Shown in pieces: positions 1-5,940 of a DNA stretch of 32,314 bases; within the stretch, counting starts at the first letter, position 1; each line of letters opens with the position of its first letter. The notes beneath the pieces were generated by a model. It saw only the letters and a list, made by a program, of their open reading frames with translations, was not told the origin of the DNA and made no database searches. The DNA comes from an uncultured Eggerthellaceae bacterium (GTDB lineage Bacteria > Actinomycetota > Coriobacteriia > Coriobacteriales > Eggerthellaceae), in NCBI GenBank assembly GCA_958454405.1, contig CAUEBO010000028.1, forward strand, positions 1 through 32,314, given 5' to 3'. Position numbers and translations under genes: made by a program.

Positions 1-47
1 CCGCGGACGGCCTGAAGGGCAAGACGGGCACCATCATCACGGCGTAG
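1..47 (+). CDS. C-terminal tail of an unidentified protein (partial, 5' end outside window)
   Basis: The window opens inside a reading frame whose codons start at base 3 and end with TAG at 45-47. The last residues read ADGLKGKTGTIITA. This is too short to assign to a family. It is called a gene end because the frame closes just before a GC-rich inverted repeat and then non-coding sequence leading to the lysC promoter. Another frame is also open here, so the call is tentative. Confidence 0.4.
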   Translation, partial: ADGLKGKTGTIITA

Positions 48-54
48 AGGGCAC

Positions 55-72
55 GGCGGGAATTTGCCCGCC
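55..72 (+). terminator. Possible terminator hairpin after the partial gene
   Basis: GGCGGG (55-60) pairs with CCCGCC (67-72) around a 6-nt loop, 7 nt after the stop codon of the partial gene. The following bases are not a T-run, so this is a weak or factor-dependent terminator at best. Confidence 0.35.
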
Positions 73-153
73 TTGGCCTTGCAGCTGCCGTGCGAACCGG
101 CTGGCGATGCAGGGGGCGACGATGCCTCGATCGAGCGGTCGATGCGGGAAGCA

Positions 154-185
154 GAATATAGGCGGGCGCGCTCCCGCCTATATTC
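154..185. repeat. Perfect 13-bp inverted repeat upstream of lysC
   Basis: Bases 154-166 (GAATATAGGCGGG) are the exact reverse complement of 173-185, with a 6-nt loop. It lies between the upstream gene end and the lysC promoter. No T-run follows on the plus strand. It could be a second terminator for the upstream gene, or a protein-binding dyad. The right arm contains TATATTCGCT, a 10-mer that recurs at 21502-21511 upstream of another gene. Confidence 0.5.
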
Positions 186-239
186 GCTGTGAAAAAACGC
201 CTGCTGGCGGGCTTTGCGCGCATTCGGGGGTCATGGATT

Positions 240-248
240 TGGTATAGT
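240..248 (+). promoter_or_regulatory. Extended -10 promoter of lysC
   Basis: TG at 240-241, one base, then TATAGT at 243-248 forms an extended -10 element 39 nt before the lysC ATG. No good -35 hexamer sits at 16-18 nt upstream, which is tolerated for extended -10 promoters. Confidence 0.5.
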
Positions 249-287
249 GAACGCTCGATTGGGTTCACTGTAACGAGAAAGACCACC

Positions 288-1568
288 ATGTCGCTAATCG
301 TATGCAAATTCGGAGGCACGTCCGTCGCCTCGCCCGAGCGCATCCAGATGGTAGCCAAGAAGCTCATCGCGAAGCGCCAGGACGGCCATGACGTCGTGGC
401 CGTCGTGTCCGCCATGGGCAAGACCACCGACGAGCTGGTGGGCTTGGCGAGCGCGCTCAACGACAACCCGCCCGCGCGCGAGATGGACCGGCTGCTGTCC
501 ACCGGCGAGCAAGTGTCCATGACGCTTCTGGCCATGGCCATCGAAGCGCGCGGCTACAAGGCCATGAGCTTCACGGGCCGCCAGGCCGGCATCGAAACGG
601 ACGGCACGCACGCCAAGGCCAAGATCGTGAAAGTGCACAACGAGCGCATCATGGAGGCGGTCAACAAGGGCATGATCGCGGTTGTGGCGGGCTTTCAGGG
701 CATCGACGCGAACGGGGACATCACCACGCTCGGCCGCGGGGGCTCGGACACCACGGCCGTGGCGGTGGCCTGGGGCATCGGCGCAGACGTGTGCGAGATC
801 TACTCCGACGTGGACGGTGTGTACACGGCCGATCCGCGCATCTGCCCGCGTGCCAAGAAGCTGGACGTCATCAGCTACGACGACATGCTGGAGCTGTCCG
901 GATCAGGCGCCGGCGTGCTGCAGATGCGCGCCGTGGAGTTCGCGCGCAAGTTCAACGTGGTCATTCATTCCCGCTCGGCGTTCTCCGACGCCGAAGGCAC
1001 CTATATCAAGGAGGAGACCGACATGATGGAGGAAGCCGTCATCACCGGCATCGCCCACGACACGTCCGAGGTGAAGTTCACCATCCGCGGCGTCCCCGAC
1101 ATGACGGGCGTGGCTGCGAAGGTGTTCTCGGCGCTGGCCGGCAACGCGGTGAGCGTGGACATGATCATCCAGAACATCTCCGATGCCGGCATCACCGACA
1201 TCAGCTTCACGTGCCCCGGCGCCGACCTCAAGCGCGCACGGGAGACGGTCGAGCGCATCCTGCCCGACATCAACGCGCGCGAGTACGAGGTGGACGAGGA
1301 CATCGCGAAGGTGAGCCTGGTGGGCACGGGCATGAAGTCGTCGCCCGGCGTGGCCGCGCGGGCGTTCTCCACGCTCGGCGAGAACCACATCAACATCCTG
1401 GCCATCTCGACGTCGCCCATCCGCCTGTCGGTCGTCGTGGACGGCGCGCAGGCTGCCGCCGCGGTGCGGTGCCTGCATACGGCGTTCGACCTCGATTCGG
1501 ACAGCGTCTTCGAGGAAACGCAGCTGAGCGCCGAAGAGATCGCGGCCAAGATGGCGAAAGGCCGCTAA
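288..1568 (+). CDS. lysC: Aspartate kinase (alpha subunit)
   Basis: ATP-dependent phosphorylation of L-aspartate to aspartyl-4-phosphate, the first committed step towards lysine/diaminopimelate, threonine and methionine; cytoplasmic. The protein is 426 residues, as expected for the Bacillus/Corynebacterium type. The N-terminus has the amino-acid-kinase signature VCKFGGTSVA, followed by the conserved TLGRGGSDTTA in the kinase domain and YSDVDGVYTADPR. The last ~170 residues are two ACT domains (RGVPDMTGVAAKVF and GTGMKSSPGVAARAF), the usual site of feedback inhibition. The frame is open upstream to 189, but the conserved family start is the ATG at 288; the residues before it are unrelated to aspartate kinases. 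asd follows 193 bp downstream on the same strand. An internal start for a beta subunit is listed separately. Confidence 0.95.
   Translation: MSLIVCKFGGTSVASPERIQMVAKKLIAKRQDGHDVVAVVSAMGKTTDELVGLASALNDNPPAREMDRLLSTGEQVSMTLLAMAIEARGYKAMSFTGRQAGIETDGTHAKAKIVKVHNERIMEAVNKGMIAVVAGFQGIDANGDITTLGRGGSDTTAVAVAWGIGADVCEIYSDVDGVYTADPRICPRAKKLDVISYDDMLELSGSGAGVLQMRAVEFARKFNVVIHSRSAFSDAEGTYIKEETDMMEEAVITGIAHDTSEVKFTIRGVPDMTGVAAKVFSALAGNAVSVDMIIQNISDAGITDISFTCPGADLKRARETVERILPDINAREYEVDEDIAKVSLVGTGMKSSPGVAARAFSTLGENHINILAISTSPIRLSVVVDGAQAAAAVRCLHTAFDLDSDSVFEETQLSAEEIAAKMAKGR
1023..1568 (+). CDS. lysC: Aspartate kinase beta subunit (in-frame internal translation product of lysC)
   Basis: Inside lysC, AAGGAGGAG (1008-1016) lies 6 nt before the in-frame ATG at 1023 (a second ATG follows at 1026). 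This is a near-perfect Shine-Dalgarno with ideal spacing, stronger than that of lysC itself. Translation from 1023 gives 181 residues beginning MMEEAVITGIAH, which contain exactly the two ACT domains. In B. subtilis aspartokinase II and C. glutamicum LysC the regulatory beta subunit is made the same way from an in-frame internal start, giving an alpha2beta2 enzyme. That this start is used here is an inference from sequence and family knowledge. Confidence 0.7.
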   Translation: MMEEAVITGIAHDTSEVKFTIRGVPDMTGVAAKVFSALAGNAVSVDMIIQNISDAGITDISFTCPGADLKRARETVERILPDINAREYEVDEDIAKVSLVGTGMKSSPGVAARAFSTLGENHINILAISTSPIRLSVVVDGAQAAAAVRCLHTAFDLDSDSVFEETQLSAEEIAAKMAKGR

Positions 1569-1569
1569 G

Positions 1570-1597
1570 GTTCCGCCGGTCTGCCGACCGGCGGAAC
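1570..1597 (+). terminator. Hairpin after lysC (12-bp perfect stem)
   Basis: GTTCCGCCGGTC (1570-1581) and its exact reverse complement (1586-1597) enclose a TGCC tetraloop, starting 2 nt after the lysC stop. There is no T-run downstream. It may be a terminator, an attenuating structure between lysC and asd, or an mRNA 3'-end stabiliser. Confidence 0.5.
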
Positions 1598-1609
1598 TGC
1601 TCGACGCTG

Positions 1610-1725
1610 CGAGGAGTTGGTGCACGCCGCCTTCGCGCGATCCCGGCGGCTCGCGTACCAAAGTACGCTTCGCCTCCGCGATCCCACGAATTCGGCGCAC
1701 CCCAGCCCCTCTCGCTGACTGACTA
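1610..1725. repeat. Structured intergenic element between lysC and asd
   Basis: The ~115 bp between the lysC hairpin and asd are not coding but are symmetrical. At the centre is GCGTAC (1653-1658), a CAAA loop, and GTACGC (1663-1668). Flanking parts also pair (GCGG against CGCC close to the centre; GGTGC near 1619 against GCACC near 1701), and the octamer GCGATCCC occurs on both sides in direct orientation. The form is that of a dispersed intergenic palindrome of the REP type; only this copy was noticed in the window. Confidence 0.4.
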
Positions 1726-1761
1726 CGTCAACCTATAACTCGGGGAAGAGGAGAACGGTCA

Positions 1762-2811
1762 ATGACATGGACCAAAAAGATGCCGGCGAACCCGGTGGTG
1801 GCGGTGGCGGGGGCCACCGGCGCGGTGGGCAACGAGTTCCTGCAAGTGCTGCATGACCTGGACTTCCCGGCCAGCGAGGTGCGCGCGCTCGCCAGCGCGC
1901 GCTCGGCGGGCAAGAAGCTGCCGTTTCTGGGCTGCGGCCAGGTGCCGGCGGGCGACCTCACGGTGCAGGAGATGACCCCGGCGTCGTTCGAAGGCGTGGA
2001 CATCGCGCTGTTCAGCTGCGGCGCCGGCGTGTCCAAGGACATGCGCGAGGCCGTCACGAAGGCGGGCGCGGTCATGATCGACAACTCCAGCGCGTTCCGC
2101 ATGGACGAAGACGTGCCGCTCGTGGTGCCCGAAGTGAACCCGGGCGACGTGGCGTGGCACGACGGCGTGATCGCGAACCCCAACTGCTCCACCATCCAGA
2201 TGGTGGTTGCTTTGAAGCCGCTCTACGACCTGTCGCCCATCACGCGCGTGGTGGTGTCCACGTACCAGGCGGCCAGCGGCGGCGGCGCCCCGGCCATGGC
2301 CGAGCTGTACGACCAGACGAAGGCCTTCCTGGACGGCACGCCGTCCGAGGAGCTGGCCGTGGAGGTGTTCCAGCACCGCATCGCGTTCAACTGCATCCCG
2401 CATATCGACGTGTTCCTGGACGACGATTCCACGAAGGAAGAGTGGAAGATGGTCGTGGAGACGAAGAAGATCATGGGCGATGCGGACATCAAGGTGGCCG
2501 CAACCTGCGTGCGCGTGCCGGTGCTGCGCTGCCATGCGGAGTCGGTGAACGTGGAGTTCGCCGGCGACGTGAGCGTGGAGGCCGCGCGCGCCGCGCTGGC
2601 CGCGACCGACGGCATCACGGTCATGGACGACTGCGCGAACAACGAGTACCCCATGCCGGGGCTGCTCGCAGGCACGAACGACACCTACGTCGGCCGCCTG
2701 CGCAAGGACGACACGGTCGAGCACGGCCTGGCCATGTGGGTGGTGGCCGACCAGATCCGCAAAGGCGCCGCCCTCAACGCCGTGCAGATCGCCCAGCTGC
2801 TGCTGCCGTAG
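1762..2811 (+). CDS. asd: Aspartate-semialdehyde dehydrogenase
   Basis: NADPH-dependent reduction of aspartyl-4-phosphate to L-aspartate 4-semialdehyde, the step after LysC. The protein is 349 residues. The Rossmann nucleotide-binding motif GATGAVG is at residues 17-23. The catalytic cysteine is Cys142 in NPNCSTIQM, and the conserved RVPVLRCHAESVNVEF segment carries the active-site histidine. GAGGAG (1748-1753) lies 8 nt before the ATG at 1762, which supports this start; an ATG at 1780 is a weaker alternative. It follows lysC on the same strand, the classic pathway pairing, although hairpins lie between them. A strong hairpin follows at 2836-2857. Confidence 0.95.
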   Translation: MTWTKKMPANPVVAVAGATGAVGNEFLQVLHDLDFPASEVRALASARSAGKKLPFLGCGQVPAGDLTVQEMTPASFEGVDIALFSCGAGVSKDMREAVTKAGAVMIDNSSAFRMDEDVPLVVPEVNPGDVAWHDGVIANPNCSTIQMVVALKPLYDLSPITRVVVSTYQAASGGGAPAMAELYDQTKAFLDGTPSEELAVEVFQHRIAFNCIPHIDVFLDDDSTKEEWKMVVETKKIMGDADIKVAATCVRVPVLRCHAESVNVEFAGDVSVEAARAALAATDGITVMDDCANNEYPMPGLLAGTNDTYVGRLRKDDTVEHGLAMWVVADQIRKGAALNAVQIAQLLLP

Positions 2812-2835
2812 AACTCCTGCATGCGATCGTCCGCG

Positions 2836-2857
2836 ACGGCCGCCTCCGGGCGGCCGT
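2836..2857 (+). terminator. Terminator-like hairpin after asd
   Basis: ACGGCCGCC (2836-2844) pairs perfectly with GGCGGCCGT (2849-2857) around a TCCG tetraloop, 24 nt after the asd stop. It is followed by TCCTGTCTTG, a poor U-tract. Confidence 0.6.
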
Positions 2858-2992
2858 TCCTGTCTTGCTGGTTAGCGGCCGCGGCGGTTCGAAAAGTCGT
2901 GCCAGGAGGTGCTTGTTGAAGCGGGCGAAGGCGCGAGAGCCGGCTGTGGCGCTCTGGGTCTGTAAAATCGAAGTCAACAATGATGTTCCAGG

Positions 2993-3020
2993 TTGTGGAA
3001 GAGGGAAAAGAAGCTACAAT
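2993..3020 (+). promoter_or_regulatory. Promoter of the BspA-like gene at 3087
   Basis: TTGTGG (2993-2998) and TACAAT (3015-3020) are separated by 16 nt, a good sigma-70-type promoter. The predicted start is near 3027, about 60 nt before the ATG. Confidence 0.6.
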
Positions 3021-3024
3021 GCCC

Positions 3025-3039
3025 TCAAAAAACTTTTGA
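3025..3039. promoter_or_regulatory. Small inverted repeat at the predicted transcription start
   Basis: TCAAAA (3025-3030), AAC, TTTTGA (3034-3039) is a perfect 6+3+6 dyad placed exactly where the transcript from the promoter at 2993-3020 should begin. The position fits an operator; the binding protein is unknown. Confidence 0.4.
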
Positions 3040-3086
3040 AATCAGTTTAAGTCATACAAGCCACGCTCGCTCTAAAGGAATCGTAC

Positions 3087-4355
3087 ATGATCATGAAAAC
3101 CGTCCGCGCCCCGCGATCCGCATTCTCGGGGCCTGGTCTTTGCTCGCGCATCGCGCATGTGGTGCTTGCTGCCCTCCTCGCACTGCTTCTTGTGCCCGCT
3201 GCGGCTTTCGCTGCGGACGGGGGCCCGGCAGACGCAACCGACGGGGGATTCAGGGGCACGGCTCCGGTGAATGCCAGCCTGCCGGATGCTGCGCTTCGCT
3301 CCGTGGACGACGCGTTCTCTGTAGAGGATGCGAATGGCTCGGTCCTCAACTACGAAATCCGTGAAGGGAGTGCAGGCGATGAAGTTTTGGTTGTGGGGTA
3401 TGAAAGCATCGCCGGTACAGGCAAGGTCGCCATACCCGATGAGGTGACGGATTCAGGCACCTCGTATCGCGTGACTGCCATCAACGACGGCGCTTTTGCG
3501 TACTGCTCCTCCCTCACCTCGATCTCCATTCCCTCGTCGGTGACCTACATCGGATCTGAGGCTTTCACGCACTGCTCCTCCCTCGTTGCGGTCTCTATCC
3601 CATCTTCGTCGTTTATCTCTATCCAAGAGGGCGTCTTTATCGGCTGCAATTCCTTTATCGCTGCGGTGTCGACTGAAGCTCCCAGCTCCGCAGGCGTGGA
3701 TACGCTCGGGTGGCTCCCTGACGGTCTCCTGCTCTGCCCGTCCGAGCACGCGGAGGCCTGGCAACAGACTGAACTGTTTCCCGGCGGCGGTCCGCTCGGC
3801 GCGTCTCGCGTCGTTGGGTATTCGGTCAAGGAAGGGTCCCTGGAAGCGCCGGTGGCGACGGTGGGCTCGACGGGCACGGTATCTGCAACCGTCCTGCTCG
3901 ACACGGAGGCCGCAGGCCTTCCTGAGGGCTTTGCGCTCTCGCTCTCCTCGGATGACGAGAGTGTTGTTCGTCCGGTGGCGCATGCTGCCGCTTCTGCGGC
4001 TGCCGTGCCGCTTTCAACGGTTCGGGGAGTGTCCCTCTCGGGCTCCTACGACGCGCTCTCTGCGGGAAGCGCCACTCTTTCCGCCTCGATCTCGTTTTGG
4101 GGTATTCCCATCCTCGAGGCAGGGGATGTTGAGGTGACGGTTGCTGACTCCGTTCCCGTGCCGAGTCCTGATCCTGATCTCGGACCCGAACCCGATCCGG
4201 ACGCCTCCCTTGACGCCGACCACCCGACGCGGCGGGGAAGCCTGCCCGCCACGGGCGATTCGGTGACGCCTGCGCTCGTTCTCGGCGTCGTCGTGGTTTT
4301 CGGCGCGGCCTGCTGGGCCGTAGCCCTGTCCCGTCGGCACCGGGCAAGCTGCTAG
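3087..4355 (+). CDS. BspA-like leucine-rich-repeat surface protein with LPATG sorting signal
   Basis: Predicted cell-wall-anchored surface protein of 422 residues. A Sec signal peptide (hydrophobic core near residues 24-38) is cut after about Ala42 (PAAAFA). Residues ~120-210 hold LRR_5/BspA-type repeats, recognisable by the pattern INDGAFAYCSSLTSISIPSS and EAFTHCSSLVAVSIPSS. A Ser/Ala-rich Ig-like stretch follows, then a Pro/Asp wall-spanning linker near residue 365. LPATG is at 386-390, followed by a hydrophobic helix and a basic tail (SRRHR), the standard sortase substrate layout. An AAGGA motif 7 nt upstream supports the ATG at 3087 over the one at 3093. BspA-like proteins usually act in adhesion; the ligand is unknown. 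With only two or three repeats it is short for the family. Confidence 0.85.
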   Translation: MIMKTVRAPRSAFSGPGLCSRIAHVVLAALLALLLVPAAAFAADGGPADATDGGFRGTAPVNASLPDAALRSVDDAFSVEDANGSVLNYEIREGSAGDEVLVVGYESIAGTGKVAIPDEVTDSGTSYRVTAINDGAFAYCSSLTSISIPSSVTYIGSEAFTHCSSLVAVSIPSSSFISIQEGVFIGCNSFIAAVSTEAPSSAGVDTLGWLPDGLLLCPSEHAEAWQQTELFPGGGPLGASRVVGYSVKEGSLEAPVATVGSTGTVSATVLLDTEAAGLPEGFALSLSSDDESVVRPVAHAAASAAAVPLSTVRGVSLSGSYDALSAGSATLSASISFWGIPILEAGDVEVTVADSVPVPSPDPDLGPEPDPDASLDADHPTRRGSLPATGDSVTPALVLGVVVVFGAACWAVALSRRHRASC

Positions 4356-4554
4356 ATTCGATCTCCATGCCGAATCGCTTTCTGCCATAGTGCAGATGGG
4401 ATGAGGATGGGTGCGATCTTCGTCGAGTTCGCGCCGGCCCGGTTCCTGCGTGCGGGGCGGGCCCGTTTGCGTTATCATTGCGGTCAGGCGTTGTTCTGGC
4501 GGTTTGCGGTTGTCTGGATTTCTCGGGCGCACCGTTGTGGCGGAGGATGGGGAA
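4356..4554. other. Intergenic region before the solute-binding-protein gene
   Basis: About 200 bp with no convincing coding frame. A loose GGCCCG...CGGGCC pair near 4437-4467 could be a terminator for the upstream surface gene, but its loop is long. Near 4473 a TATCAT could be a -10, with no well-spaced -35. The frame of the downstream gene stays open here, but upstream residues look non-protein-like. Confidence 0.4.
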
Positions 4555-5940
4555 TTGGCGGATACACCGTGCAATGACGAAGGGGCCATCGCCCGGCGGG
4601 GATCTGTTTTCGAATCGGATGCCGCCGCGTCTTCCGCGCGCCGTCGTGCCGGCATCACGCGCCGCCGCTTTCTGGCCGCATCGGCGCTCGGCCTTGCGGG
4701 CGCATTCGCTCCCGTTGCGCTGTCCGGGTGCTCCGGCAGCAAGAACATCGTGATGACTCGGGCTGACAAGCCGCCGATCGACACGAACCTGAGGTTCTTC
4801 GGGTTCAAGTACGAATCCATCAACGTTGCGACCATCGAGGACATCCTGCGCGACTACATGGCCGACCATCCGAACGTTTCCATCGCGTACGAGGGGATAA
4901 AGGGGCGGGCCTACTTCGACGCGCTGGACAAGCGCTTCGCCTCGGGCAACGGCGACGACGTGTTCATGGTGGACCACGACGCGGTGCTGGCGCTTGAGGA
5001 GCAGGGATGCCTGGCGGACTTGTCCGACCTGCCCACCATCCCCACGTTCAGCAGGCTCGCATTGAGCCAGATGAGGGTAGGGGAGTCCGTCCTCTACGTG
5101 CCCACGTCCATTTCGGCGTTCGGCCTGTACTGCAATACTGGCCTGCTGGCGGCCCACGAGGTCGCCGTGCCGCGCACGCTCCCCGAATTCGAGCGCGCCT
5201 GCGGGACGTTCTTGGCCGCCGGCATCGTGCCGATTGTCGCCAACAACGACATATCGCTGAAGACGCTCGCCATAGCGCGCGGCATGGCCGACGTGTACGA
5301 CGCCGACGATGCAAGCGAGCGCATCAGCGCCCTGGGCAACGATCCCGAGGCTCTGTCTGCGCAGCTGCGGCCCGGCCTCGATCTGGTCGAGCGCTTCGTG
5401 GCGAACGGCTATGTGGATGCCGGCCTTGCGCGGGAAACAGAGAAGACGGCTGACGATTTGGACCAGTTCGCCACAGGGAAGCATCCGTTCATGCTCACGG
5501 GCGCTTGGGCCTCGGTGCGCGTGCATGACATGGCTCCGGACCTTGCCTACGAAGTGCACCCTTATCCGGTGCTCGAGAGCGGGTCCGTGCTCGTGGTGAA
5601 CGTCGACACGCGGGTGAGCGTGAACGCGAACAGCGCCCAGGTTGATGCGGCCAAGGATTTCGTGTCCTTCTTTACCGAGTCGTCCGCCATCGAGCGGTTC
5701 GCGAACAGCCAGTGCTCGTTCAGTCCCTTGGAGGGAAACGCCGCTCCCGACGACGCGTCGGTCCAGCCTCTGGCGGAAGCGTTCTCGTCGAGCGTGGTCG
5801 TTGGGTCTGACGACAACGTTCTTCTGCCCGTGTGGGGCGCTGCCCGCCAGTGCATCGTGTCGATGCTTGGAGGCGCCTCCGCTGCCGATGCCGAAGCGCA
5901 GCTGCGCGGCTTGCTGGTCGAGGGGGCGAGCGAGGCCTGA
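4555..5940 (+). CDS. Tat-exported solute-binding lipoprotein (family 1)
   Basis: Extracytoplasmic ligand-binding protein of the ABC solute-binding family 1, lipid-anchored to the outer face of the membrane; 461 residues. The chosen start is a TTG at 4555 because CGGAGG (4541-4546) lies 8 nt before it; the longer open frame upstream reads as non-coding. The N-terminal twin-arginine motif TRRRFL (residues 35-40) and the lipobox ALSGC with Cys59 indicate Tat export and lipidation. The mature part has the family pattern (YESINVATIEDILRDYMADHP, then GDDVFMVDHD, and ATGKHPFMLTGAWA near the C-terminal lobe). Its stop TGA shares a base with the ATG of the next gene. No ABC permease or ATPase is next to it, so it more likely serves as the sensory partner of the coupled GGDEF/EAL protein than as an importer subunit. 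The ligand, perhaps a sugar, is unknown. Confidence 0.85.
   Translation: MADTPCNDEGAIARRGSVFESDAAASSARRRAGITRRRFLAASALGLAGAFAPVALSGCSGSKNIVMTRADKPPIDTNLRFFGFKYESINVATIEDILRDYMADHPNVSIAYEGIKGRAYFDALDKRFASGNGDDVFMVDHDAVLALEEQGCLADLSDLPTIPTFSRLALSQMRVGESVLYVPTSISAFGLYCNTGLLAAHEVAVPRTLPEFERACGTFLAAGIVPIVANNDISLKTLAIARGMADVYDADDASERISALGNDPEALSAQLRPGLDLVERFVANGYVDAGLARETEKTADDLDQFATGKHPFMLTGAWASVRVHDMAPDLAYEVHPYPVLESGSVLVVNVDTRVSVNANSAQVDAAKDFVSFFTESSAIERFANSQCSFSPLEGNAAPDDASVQPLAEAFSSSVVVGSDDNVLLPVWGAARQCIVSMLGGASAADAEAQLRGLLVEGASEA

Noticed and set aside
49..287. Riboswitch (lysine-type) before lysC
   Set aside because: The leader after the extended -10 promoter is under 40 nt, too short for the lysine aptamer, and its conserved elements were not seen.
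3347..4355. Large minus-strand frame overlapping the LPATG surface gene (3826-5559)
   Set aside because: It spans two unrelated plus-strand genes with strong motifs and has antisense-type composition.
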